A stretch of 64,000 nucleotides of DNA, taken from assembly GCA_040766885.1 (NCBI GenBank), contig JAXGPP010000004.1:310001-374000 (forward strand), given 5' to 3'. Below the pieces are notes generated by a model. That model had not been told where the DNA came from. It saw nothing but the letters and a program-made list of their open reading frames with translations, and searched no databases. This document shows, piece after piece, positions 57,098-64,000 of this stretch. Made by a program: the position numbers and the translations under genes. Source of the stretch: JAXGPP01 sp040766885. Lineage in GTDB: Bacteria > Planctomycetota > Planctomycetia > Pirellulales > Thermoguttaceae. How positions within the stretch are numbered: the first letter of the stretch is position 1; each line of letters opens with the position of its first letter.

Positions 57098-57820
57098 GTG
57101 GAGATCTGGCCGGCGATCGATTTGCGGGGCGGGAAGTGCGTCCGGCTCAAGCAGGGGGATTACGGTCGCGAGACGGTGTTCGGCGAAGATCCTGCCGCAA
57201 TGGCTCGCCATTGGTGCCAGCAGGGGGCCCGGCGAATGCACCTCGTCGACCTCGATGGTGCCCGCGACGGGCGGCCGGGTAATCTGGAGAGCGTCCGCGC
57301 GATCCTGGCGGCGGCCAAGGTCCCCTGCGAGTTGGGTGGCGGGATACGCAACGAGGAGACGATCGAGGAGCTGCTCGACCTCGGCCTGACCCGTCTGGTC
57401 GTCGGCACGCTGGCCCTCAAGGAGCCCGATTGGTTTCGCCGCATGTGCCTGCGGTTTCCCGGCCGGCTGGTCCTGGGCATCGACGCTCGTGGCGGACGCG
57501 TGGCCACCGATGGCTGGCTCCAGACGAGCGACGTGCCGGCGGTCGACATGGCCCGGCAGTTCGCCGCGTCGCCTCTGGCCGCGATCGTCTATACCGACAT
57601 CGCTACCGACGGCATGCTTACCGGGCCGAATGTCGCGGCGATGGCCGAAATGCAGGCGGCCGTCTCCGTGCCGGTGGTCGCTTCCGGCGGTGTCAGCCGT
57701 CGCGACGACGTCGTCCGCCTCGCCGAGGCCGGACTGGCGGGATGCATCATCGGCCGCGCGTTGTACGAAGGGACACTGGCGCTTCCGGAGGCCCTTGCCG
57801 CCGCCGGAGATATGAGATAA
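57098..57820 (+). CDS. hisA: Phosphoribosylformimino-5-aminoimidazole carboxamide ribotide isomerase
   Basis: HisA catalyses the Amadori isomerisation of ProFAR to PRFAR, the step before HisH/HisF. The 240-residue TIM barrel starts at a GTG with 'VEIWPAIDLRGGKCVRLKQG' holding the catalytic Asp in 'AIDLRGG', then 'MHLVDLDGARDGRPGNLESV', 'CELGGGIRNEETIEELLDLG', 'DIATDGMLTGPN' with the second Asp, and 'VVASGGVSRRDDVVRLAEAG'. GGGAG lies ten bases upstream. An upstream in-frame ATG at 57044 lacks homology. The EF-G-like gene follows 45 bases after the stop. Confidence 0.94.
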   Translation: MEIWPAIDLRGGKCVRLKQGDYGRETVFGEDPAAMARHWCQQGARRMHLVDLDGARDGRPGNLESVRAILAAAKVPCELGGGIRNEETIEELLDLGLTRLVVGTLALKEPDWFRRMCLRFPGRLVLGIDARGGRVATDGWLQTSDVPAVDMARQFAASPLAAIVYTDIATDGMLTGPNVAAMAEMQAAVSVPVVASGGVSRRDDVVRLAEAGLAGCIIGRALYEGTLALPEALAAAGDMR

Positions 57821-57865
57821 TCACCCAATACCTCCAGGTCACGATCCGGTCAAAGGAAGGCTTTC

Positions 57866-59971
57866 ATGGCGAAGTACAAAACGGAAGACATCCGTAATGT
57901 GGCGCTCTGTGGACACGGCGGGACCGGCAAGACGACGCTGGTCGACAAGATGCTCACCGCCACCGGCACCATCAGCCGGCCAGCCAGCGTCGACGACGGC
58001 ACGAGCATCTGCGATTTCGACGACGAGGAGAAGCACCACAAGTACACCGTCGAAGCCAAGGTGGTTCACTTCGACCACGCCGGCAAGCATTTCCACGTGA
58101 TCGACACGCCGGGATACCCCGACTTCATCGGCCAGACCATCGGCGCCCTCCGCGGCGTCGACACGGCCGCCATCGTGATCAACGGCCAGGCGGGGATCGA
58201 GGTCAACACCCGCCGGGTGTTTGCCGAAGCCCAGAAGGCCGGCATCGGGCGGATGATCATCGTCAACAAGATGGATTCCGACAACGTCGACTATCCCGCT
58301 CTGCTCGGCAAGATCCAGGAGGTCTTCGGCTCCGAATGCGTGCCCATCAGCGTGCCGGTCGGGCACGGCGGCGACTTCAAGGGCGTGGTCAGCACGCTCC
58401 AGCCGCCGGCCGACGCCGCCGGGGCCCTGGTCGATCCCAACGAGATCAACCAGTCGCTCATCGAGTCGATCGTGATGGCCGACGAGGAGGTCATGAACCG
58501 CTACCTGGAAGGCCAGCCGCCCAGCGAGGAAGAACTCGGCCGCCTGCTGGTCCAGGCGATTGCCGACGGGAGCCTGGTTCCGATCGTCGCCGTATCGGGC
58601 AAGACCGGCACCGGGTTCAAGGAACTCCTCGACACGCTGGCCATGTGCGCGCTGCCGCCGGATAAAGTCAAACGGACTGCCCGCAAGGCGGCCGATGGCA
58701 GCGAGGGGGAGGAGATCGAGCTGAAGGCCGATCCCGACGGTCCGCTCGTGGCCCAGGTTTTCAAGACCCGCGTCGATCCCTTCGTGCAGAAGCTCAACTT
58801 CGTCCGCGTGTTCTCCGGAACGCTCCGCAAGGACTCGAGTGTGAGCGTCGTTGGCGAGCGCAAGGCGGTCAAGCTCTCGCAGTTGCTGCACATGCAGGCC
58901 GAAGACAGCGAGCCCATCGACGAGGCCATTCCCGGCGCAATCGTGGCGGTCGCCAAGGTCGAGGAACTCCAGACCGCCAGCACCATCGGCGAGTGGGCCC
59001 TGCCGCCGATCCGCTTTCCCACCCCCATGGTGGGCCTGGCGGCGACCCCGAAGAGCCGCGGCGACGAGGCGAAGCTCTCCGGCGCGCTGACGAAGATCAC
59101 CCAGGAAGACCCGACCTTCCGCGTCGACCGCGACCCGCAGACCAAGGAAATGGTCATCACCGGCATGACCGAACTTCACCTGCAGATCATCCGCGAGCGG
59201 CTCAAGCGCCGCGACAAGGTCGAGGTTGAGACCAAGGAGCCCAAGATCCCCTATCGCGAGACGATCCAGATCAACGCCGAGGGGATGTACCGGCACAAGA
59301 AGCAGACGGGTGGCCGCGGGCAGTTCGGCGAAGTCCACATCCGCATGTACCCGCTGCCCAAGGATGTCAATCCGGAAGAGTGGGCCACCAAGGACAAGTT
59401 CCCGTCGCTCAAGCAATTGCACTACCACCCCGACAACAACTTCCTCTGGATCGATTCGGTTGTCGGCGCCACCATCCCCGGCAACTTCATGCCCGCCGTG
59501 GAAAAAGGCTTCCTCGACCGCCTCAACCGCGGCGTGATCGCCGGCTACCGGGTGCAGGACGTCTGCATCGAGGTCCATTTCGGCAAGCACCATCCGGTCG
59601 ACAGCTCCGAGCAGGCGTTCAAGACGGCCGCCTCGATGGCCTTCCGCAACGTCTTCCAGCAGGCCAAGCCGGCCCTGCTCGAACCGGTGGTGAAGCTCGA
59701 AATCACCGTCCCCAGCGACAAGGTGGGCGACATCAACAGCGACATGTCCGGCCGCCGCGGCCGCGTGCTGGGCATGGAGGCTTCCGGCGGCATGACCACG
59801 ATCACCGCCGAGGCCCCGCTGGCCGAGGTCAGCACCTACGCCCGCTCCCTGTCGAGCATCACCGGCGGCCAGGGCAGCTACACCATGGAGTATAGCCACC
59901 ACGACGTCGTCCCCGGCAACGTGCAGCAGGAAATCATCCGCGCCGCCAAGCTCGAAGAAGAGGAAGAATAG
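57866..59971 (+). CDS. EF-G-like translational GTPase (EF-G2 type)
   Basis: A 701-residue EF-G paralogue. G1 is 'VALCGHGGTGKTTLVDKML' rather than the GHVDHGKT-like form of classical EF-G. G3 is 'VIDTPGYPDFIGQTIGALRG', where the catalytic His of DTPGH is replaced by Tyr. G4 is 'IIVNKMDSDN'. Domains II-V follow, with 'HKKQTGGRGQFGEVHIRMYP' and 'GRRGRVLGMEASGGMTTITA', then an acidic tail (EEEEE). These features fit the EF-G2 (FusA2-like) family, found beside the true EF-G in many bacteria; its role in translation is not settled. AAAGGAAGG lies five bases before the ATG. An intrinsic terminator follows 71 bases after the stop. Confidence 0.92.
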   Translation: MAKYKTEDIRNVALCGHGGTGKTTLVDKMLTATGTISRPASVDDGTSICDFDDEEKHHKYTVEAKVVHFDHAGKHFHVIDTPGYPDFIGQTIGALRGVDTAAIVINGQAGIEVNTRRVFAEAQKAGIGRMIIVNKMDSDNVDYPALLGKIQEVFGSECVPISVPVGHGGDFKGVVSTLQPPADAAGALVDPNEINQSLIESIVMADEEVMNRYLEGQPPSEEELGRLLVQAIADGSLVPIVAVSGKTGTGFKELLDTLAMCALPPDKVKRTARKAADGSEGEEIELKADPDGPLVAQVFKTRVDPFVQKLNFVRVFSGTLRKDSSVSVVGERKAVKLSQLLHMQAEDSEPIDEAIPGAIVAVAKVEELQTASTIGEWALPPIRFPTPMVGLAATPKSRGDEAKLSGALTKITQEDPTFRVDRDPQTKEMVITGMTELHLQIIRERLKRRDKVEVETKEPKIPYRETIQINAEGMYRHKKQTGGRGQFGEVHIRMYPLPKDVNPEEWATKDKFPSLKQLHYHPDNNFLWIDSVVGATIPGNFMPAVEKGFLDRLNRGVIAGYRVQDVCIEVHFGKHHPVDSSEQAFKTAASMAFRNVFQQAKPALLEPVVKLEITVPSDKVGDINSDMSGRRGRVLGMEASGGMTTITAEAPLAEVSTYARSLSSITGGQGSYTMEYSHHDVVPGNVQQEIIRAAKLEEEEE

Positions 59972-60041
59972 ACCGAATCTTGAGTTCCGGCTGCCGCGAG
60001 TTCGCGGCTCACCGGGCTTCAGTAATAACCGCTTGCAGAAG

Positions 60042-60080
60042 CCGGAAACCGCAGTTATCTCGGTGGTTTCCGGTTTTTTT
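60042..60080 (+). terminator. Intrinsic (Rho-independent) terminator of the EF-G-like gene
   Basis: CCGGAAACC (60042-60050) pairs perfectly with GGTTTCCGG (60065-60073), loop of 14 bases, followed at once by seven T residues (60074-60080). It lies 71 bases after the EF-G-like stop and points the same way. The opposite strand lacks a matching T-run, so it does not serve the convergent ABC operon. Confidence 0.92.
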
Positions 60081-60190
60081 GCGCTGCAAGACGATCTGCG
60101 CTCCCATATTCGATCGCCAAGAACCGGTCCGGGCAGAAGTCGGTGCATATGTCGCAGGCCACGTGGTCACAGGAACCTGCCGATGTTCAA

Positions 60191-61408
60191 TCACTCCGAC
60201 CTCAGGGCCTCAATCGGTTCCAAGGCTGCTGCGCGGACGGCGGGGTAGATGCCGAATACCAGGCCTACTGCGACCGAGAAGCCGAACCCGGTCAGCGCGG
60301 CGGGCCAGGAAATGATCGTCTCCCAGTAGCCCAGCCATGAAACGGCCAGCGCGGCGGCGATTCCGGCGGTCACACCAATCACGCCGCCGGAGCCGGCGAG
60401 CATTCCCGATTCGAGGAGAAACTGCAGGCGGATATCCCGCCGGGTAGCGCCCAGGGCTCGGCGCAAGCCGATTTCGGGCGTCCGCTCGCGCACGGCGATG
60501 AGCATCACCGCCAGGATGCCGATCCCGCCGACCACCAGCGAGATAGCCGCCACGCTGCCGATCAGCAGTGTCATCGACCGGGCCGTCTCGCGTTCGGCTG
60601 CTAGCAGTGTGGCCTGATTCTGGATCGTGAAGTCGTCCGGCTTGTCGCGCAGCCGGTGCCGCTCGCGGAGCACGGTGCGGATCTCGCTCTCCGCTCGATC
60701 GAGCACGTCGGCACTGTGGGCCTGGACATAGACGGTGTCGATGTGGTCCACATTGAACAGCCGCCGCATTGCCGAGCTGAGCGGAACAAGGATCAAATCG
60801 TCCTGGTCCACGCCGTTGGCGTCCATACCCTTCGACTCGGTGACGCCGATCACCTCGAACGGCACACGGCCGATGCGGATCTGAAGCCCCAGCGGGTCGG
60901 CCCGCCCGAAGACGTTGACTGCCGCCGTCGGCCCGAGCACCGCCACGCGACGCCGGGCACGGTCTTCTTCCGCGTCGAAGGTCCGGCCCCTGGCGATGGC
61001 GATGTTGCGGATGGGGAGGCCGGCGGATGTGATGCCGATAACGTTCGTGTTGGCATTCTGATCTTCCCATCGCACGGAGAGTTTCTTGCTGACCGCCGGC
61101 GTCGCAAGCCTCGCGGAAGGACACTGCGCAGCGACAGCCTCGGCGTCGTCGATCTCCAGCGTGGTTACCATCGAAGTCTGCCGCTGCCGGCCGGCAACAA
61201 TCCGCGTCTGGCCAGCGTTAACCACGATCAGGTTGGTGCCCATATCGCGAATGCGGTCGAGGATCTTCTTCTCAGCACCCCGCGCGGCGGAGACCATGAG
61301 CACAACCGTGGCGATGCCGACCACGATTCCGATAACGCTCAGCATCGTACGGAGCTTGTGGGCGGCGAGGATTTCACACGAGAGTGCTGCGTTACGCGAG
61401 AGTTTCAT
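60191..61408 (-). CDS. MacB-type ABC transporter permease (second of two)
   Basis: A 405-residue MacB/FtsX-fold permease. N-terminal TM ('LRTMLSVIGIVVGIATVVLM'), then a large periplasmic MacB_PCD domain (about 45-240), and a three-TM FtsX domain ending in 'GGIGILAVMLIAVRERTPEI', 'GLRRALGATRRDIRLQFLLE' and 'FGIYPAVRAAALEPIEALRS'. It exports substrates or drives mechanotransmission rather than forming a classic channel. It is the last of four genes on the minus strand, 82 bases after the previous permease. The pair may form a heterodimer, or one may be a spare paralogue. Confidence 0.9.
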   Translation of the reverse strand: MKLSRNAALSCEILAAHKLRTMLSVIGIVVGIATVVLMVSAARGAEKKILDRIRDMGTNLIVVNAGQTRIVAGRQRQTSMVTTLEIDDAEAVAAQCPSARLATPAVSKKLSVRWEDQNANTNVIGITSAGLPIRNIAIARGRTFDAEEDRARRRVAVLGPTAAVNVFGRADPLGLQIRIGRVPFEVIGVTESKGMDANGVDQDDLILVPLSSAMRRLFNVDHIDTVYVQAHSADVLDRAESEIRTVLRERHRLRDKPDDFTIQNQATLLAAERETARSMTLLIGSVAAISLVVGGIGILAVMLIAVRERTPEIGLRRALGATRRDIRLQFLLESGMLAGSGGVIGVTAGIAAALAVSWLGYWETIISWPAALTGFGFSVAVGLVFGIYPAVRAAALEPIEALRSE

Positions 61409-61490
61409 CCGCCGTCACCCCGATCCTCCCTCAACATCAGCCACCGAGAAGACCGGCCTGATCCCTTCGGCCGGCGATCTCCCTCGCCGC

Positions 61491-62705
61491 TCATCGCAGC
61501 GCCTCGACTGGCCGAAGTCGCGCCGCACGCCGTGCGGGCTGGACCCCGAAGAACGTGCCCACCGCCAGCGCGAATGCCAGCCCCAGTGCCAACGGTTCCC
61601 AGGAGCTAATCGCCATAATCGGCGTGAACCGGGCGAGTAGCGTGCTGACGCCGAAACCGACCAAACTTCCGATGAACATCCCCAGCAGCGTGACCGCCAG
61701 CGACTCGGTAAGGAACTGCACGAAAATATCCCGCCCTGTCGCTCCCAGTGCGCGGCGCAGTCCGATCTCGCGCGTCCGTTCGGCCACGGAAATCAACAGG
61801 ATATTCATTAGCACCACGCCGCCCACCAGGAGGCTCATCGCGGCCAGGGCAACCAGAAGCATCGAGATCGTGCCCGAGGTCCCGCGGACCATCTCGGCGA
61901 TGACCATCGGCGAGATGATGCGGAAATCGTCTTCCTGCGGCGGGGTAATGTGGTGGCGCTCGTGAATCAATGCGCGAATCGCTTCGGCCTGCTGCGGCAT
62001 CAAGGCGGCGTCCGTGGTAATGATCCGCACGGCGCCGACATGGTCGACATTCATCACCCGCCGCATCGCAGTGGTAATGGGTATGATGATGCGGTTGTCG
62101 AACTCGTTGACGCCTCCCATCCCGGCAACGCCGCGATGCTCCAGCACGCCCTTGACGGTCAGCCGCACCTTGTTGCAATACAGTTCTTTGCCGAGCGGGT
62201 TCTGACCGCCGAACAGGTCCCGCTTCACCGCCGAGCCGATGACGCAGACGCGGGCCATTGTGGCGACGTCATCGGCGGTGATCCCTTCGCCTTCGACCGC
62301 CGGCCAGTTCCAGGCGTCGTGCCACTGCGGCTCGACGCCCCACACGACCGCCTGGGTCTGGTTGTTCTCGTGCTTGAGGTCCATATCGAACCGCCACGCC
62401 TGGGGTGTGACGACTTCCAGACCCTCGATCTCGTTGCGAATCGCCTCGGCGTCGTCGAGCGTGAGCGTGGTGACACTCATGTCGGGCGGCGGCATGTCCT
62501 TCCCGCCGCCGGCGATGAGCATCATCGCGCGGGGGCCGAAATTCTGCACCCGTTTCATCACGTTCCGCTCGGTTCCCTTGCCGATGGCCATGATCACCAC
62601 GAGCGCCGCCACGCCCACGATCGTGCCCGCCATCATGAAAAACGTGCGGAGCTTGTTCAAATTGAGCGAGTGGAACCCCTCGCCCGCGATGCGCAGGATT
62701 CTCAT
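61491..62705 (-). CDS. MacB-type ABC transporter permease (first of two)
   Basis: A 404-residue permease similar in layout to its neighbour: TM1 'FFMMAGTIVGVAALVVIMAI', periplasmic domain, then 'LLVGGVVLMNILLISVAERT', 'REIGLRRALGATGRDIFVQF' and 'FFGVQPARRAARLRPVEALR'. GGAGGAG eight bases before the ATG is a strong ribosome binding site. The ATG overlaps the ATPase stop by four bases (ATGA, 62702-62705). The two permeases are clearly related but differ in the periplasmic region, so they probably diverged after duplication. Confidence 0.9.
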   Translation of the reverse strand: MRILRIAGEGFHSLNLNKLRTFFMMAGTIVGVAALVVIMAIGKGTERNVMKRVQNFGPRAMMLIAGGGKDMPPPDMSVTTLTLDDAEAIRNEIEGLEVVTPQAWRFDMDLKHENNQTQAVVWGVEPQWHDAWNWPAVEGEGITADDVATMARVCVIGSAVKRDLFGGQNPLGKELYCNKVRLTVKGVLEHRGVAGMGGVNEFDNRIIIPITTAMRRVMNVDHVGAVRIITTDAALMPQQAEAIRALIHERHHITPPQEDDFRIISPMVIAEMVRGTSGTISMLLVALAAMSLLVGGVVLMNILLISVAERTREIGLRRALGATGRDIFVQFLTESLAVTLLGMFIGSLVGFGVSTLLARFTPIMAISSWEPLALGLAFALAVGTFFGVQPARRAARLRPVEALR

Positions 62706-63436
62706 GCGGCGGTCTCCTCCGGTTCGGTTTGGGCTCTCTCCGCTTCGGCGTCCCGCGGCTGCTCGATGCGGCGGTCCTCGGCCACCGTGCCGTCCTTGAG
62801 CACGATCACCCGATCCGCATGCTCGGCAACTTCCTCGGAGTGCGTCACCAGCACGATCGTCCGCCCCTGGCGGTGCAGCCGCTTGAAAATCGCCAGCACC
62901 TCCAGCCCGCTGCGGCTGTCAAGGTTTCCCGTCGGCTCGTCGGCGAGGATCATCTCGGGGGCCGTGACCAGCGCCCGGGCAATCGCCACGCGCTGCTGCT
63001 GGCCGCCGGAAAGCGCGCTCGGCTGATAGGTCATGCGATCCTCCAGCCCCACCGCTACCAGCGCCGCGTCGGCGCGCTCTTCCGCATCCTCCGGGTAGTC
63101 GTGGGCGTAGATGAGCGGCAGCATCACGTTCCGCAGCGCGGTGGTCCTCCCGAGCAGGTGAAACTGCTGGAAGACGAAGCCGATCTTCTCGTTCCGCAGG
63201 TGCGAAAGCTCCTCGTCGTCGAGGTGCGCTACGTCGACCCCGTCGAGCCGGTACTCGCCGGCCGTGGGTTTGTCGAGGCAGCCGAGGACGTTCATCAGCG
63301 TCGACTTGCCGGTCCCCGAGGAACCCATGATGGCGACGTATTCGCCCCGCTCGATGCGGAAGCTGACCCCCTTGAGCACCGGCGTTGTCACGCTCCCGGT
63401 GCCGTACGTCTTTTCGATGTTTTCCAGCTCGATCAT
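62702..63436 (-). CDS. MacB/LolD-type ABC transporter ATP-binding protein
   Basis: A 244-residue ABC ATPase. Walker A 'GSSGTGKSTLMNVLGCLDKP', Q-loop 'LRNEKIGFVFQQFHLLGRTT', signature 'LSGGQQQRVAIARALVTAPE', Walker B 'MILADEPTGNLDSRSGLEVL' and H-loop 'VLVTHSEEVAEHADRVI'. The start 'MIELENIEKTYGTGSVTTPV' and the 'F-Q-F-H-L' run fit the MacB/LolD branch. It powers the two permeases just downstream. ATGA overlaps link it to the adaptor gene (63433-63436) and to the first permease. The C-terminus is Glu/Ala-rich and unconserved. Confidence 0.94.
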   Translation of the reverse strand: MIELENIEKTYGTGSVTTPVLKGVSFRIERGEYVAIMGSSGTGKSTLMNVLGCLDKPTAGEYRLDGVDVAHLDDEELSHLRNEKIGFVFQQFHLLGRTTALRNVMLPLIYAHDYPEDAEERADAALVAVGLEDRMTYQPSALSGGQQQRVAIARALVTAPEMILADEPTGNLDSRSGLEVLAIFKRLHRQGRTIVLVTHSEEVAEHADRVIVLKDGTVAEDRRIEQPRDAEAERAQTEPEETAA

Positions 63437-64000
63437 CGCAGCTCCTGGCTTCCTTGGATGTCCTGAGGTGGCGGTTGGATGAGGATCGTGTCGCCCTCGT
63501 GAACTCCGGCGATCACTTCAATCCACGGGCCGTCGCGCCAGCCGACCTTGGTCTCACGCGGCCTGGCCTGGCCGCCTTCGAGCACATACACCACCGTCTT
63601 CCCCTTCTCGCGCTGGATCGCCTTCGCCGGCACGGCCAAGACGCCCTCCCGGCGGTCGAGGAAGATCGTCACACTGGCGGTCATTTCAGGCCGCAACTGG
63701 CCGTGGTAGGCCGTTTCAATCTCCACGACCACGTCGTAGTTGACCACGTTGTCCTGGATGACCGCCTTGGGGTAGATCGCCGCGACCGTGCCGGCATACT
63801 CCGTCGCCGGGAAGGCATCGACGGTGAACGCCGCGCGCTGGCCGACCTTCACCTTGCCGATGTCCACCTCGTCCACGAAAGCGTCGACCTGCAATCGCTC
63901 TAGGTCGATGATGGTGACGAACGTGGGCGCCTGCATGCCCGCGGCCACCGTTTCGCCTTCTTCCGTCGACACCGAAGCAATCACGCCTGGAATCGGCGCG
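63433..64000 (-). CDS. HlyD/MacA-type periplasmic adaptor, C-terminal part (5' end beyond window)
   Basis: The C-terminal ~188 residues of an efflux adaptor; the N-terminus lies past 64000. The visible part begins 'APIPGVIASVSTEEGETVAA', the lipoyl/barrel-sandwich half-motif, and continues 'FVTIIDLERLQVDAFVDEVD', 'VGQRAAFTVDAFPATEYAGT', 'YPKAVIQDNVVNYDVVVEIE' and 'REGVLAVPAKAIQREKGKTV', all typical of MacA/HlyD adaptors. It is the first gene of the four-gene MacAB-like operon, and its stop overlaps the ATPase start. The outer-membrane channel is not visible. Confidence 0.9.
   Translation of the reverse strand, partial: APIPGVIASVSTEEGETVAAGMQAPTFVTIIDLERLQVDAFVDEVDIGKVKVGQRAAFTVDAFPATEYAGTVAAIYPKAVIQDNVVNYDVVVEIETAYHGQLRPEMTASVTIFLDRREGVLAVPAKAIQREKGKTVVYVLEGGQARPRETKVGWRDGPWIEVIAGVHEGDTILIQPPPQDIQGSQELR

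Noticed and set aside
57839..60148. Very long open frame antisense to the EF-G-like gene
   Set aside because: It mirrors the high-GC coding strand, has no recognisable motif, and the opposite strand encodes an intact GTPase. Such frames are expected opposite GC-rich genes.

Overview
The window looks like a chromosomal segment of a planctomycete, probably from the Pirellulales or a close relative. I infer this from the GC-rich sequence and from families that are abundant in that phylum: DUF1559, TIGR03009, DUF4159, DUF1080, FecR-LamG with an ECF sigma factor, a XylR-type AraC regulator, Gfo/Idh/MocA oxidoreductases and many small Tat or lipoprotein signals. I found no phage or insertion-sequence genes, no CRISPR array and no tRNA or rRNA.

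Layout. 1-5.3 kb: end of a DUF1559 gene with its companion lipoprotein, a XylR-like regulator, an exported protein and an SH3 protein. 5.6-10 kb: citrate synthase, a DUF4058 protein and a coupled glycosyltransferase/D-lactate dehydrogenase pair. 10.3-17.6 kb: a LolA-like TIGR03009 protein, then a membrane-microdomain cluster (long NfeD, short NfeD, FloA, a proline/glutamine-rich membrane protein) and a beta-hydroxyacid dehydrogenase. 17.8-18.7 kb: a 28-residue basic protein with a good ribosome binding site, and an alpha/beta hydrolase. 18.7-26.7 kb: a duplicated DUF4159 protein, a FecR-LamG/ECF sigma pair, a ribosome-hibernation-like protein joined to a sigma-region-2-like domain, and UvrA. 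26.8-32.5 kb: a double DUF1080 protein and a MoxR-DUF58-DUF4129 operon.

32.8-37.5 kb: a MASE3 hybrid histidine kinase, a response regulator fused to an RsbW-like ATPase, and a one-TM protein carrying a piece of the FlhA/FHIPEP cytoplasmic domain. 37.5-42.4 kb: a GH43-like enzyme, an alpha/alpha-barrel protein, a lipoprotein and a gingipain-like C25 peptidase. 42.7-49 kb: a heavy-metal efflux locus with a divergent CDF transporter, a His/Cys-rich secreted protein, a His-rich RND adaptor and a CusA/CzcA pump, arranged around a palindromic promoter region. 49.3-56 kb: a carbohydrate or phosphate utilisation group (Gfo/Idh/MocA oxidoreductase, two sugar isomerase-like TIM barrels, PhoD-like phosphatase, sialidase). 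56.3-60 kb: hisH, hisA and an EF-G-like GTPase ending in a clear intrinsic terminator. 60.2-64 kb: a MacAB-type efflux operon whose adaptor gene runs off the window.

The most unusual items are the hibernation-factor/sigma-like fusion at 22891-23625, the isolated FHIPEP fragment protein at 37004-37480, the missed small gene at 17839-17925, and several intergenic inverted repeats. All family calls come from reading motifs; no database search was run.
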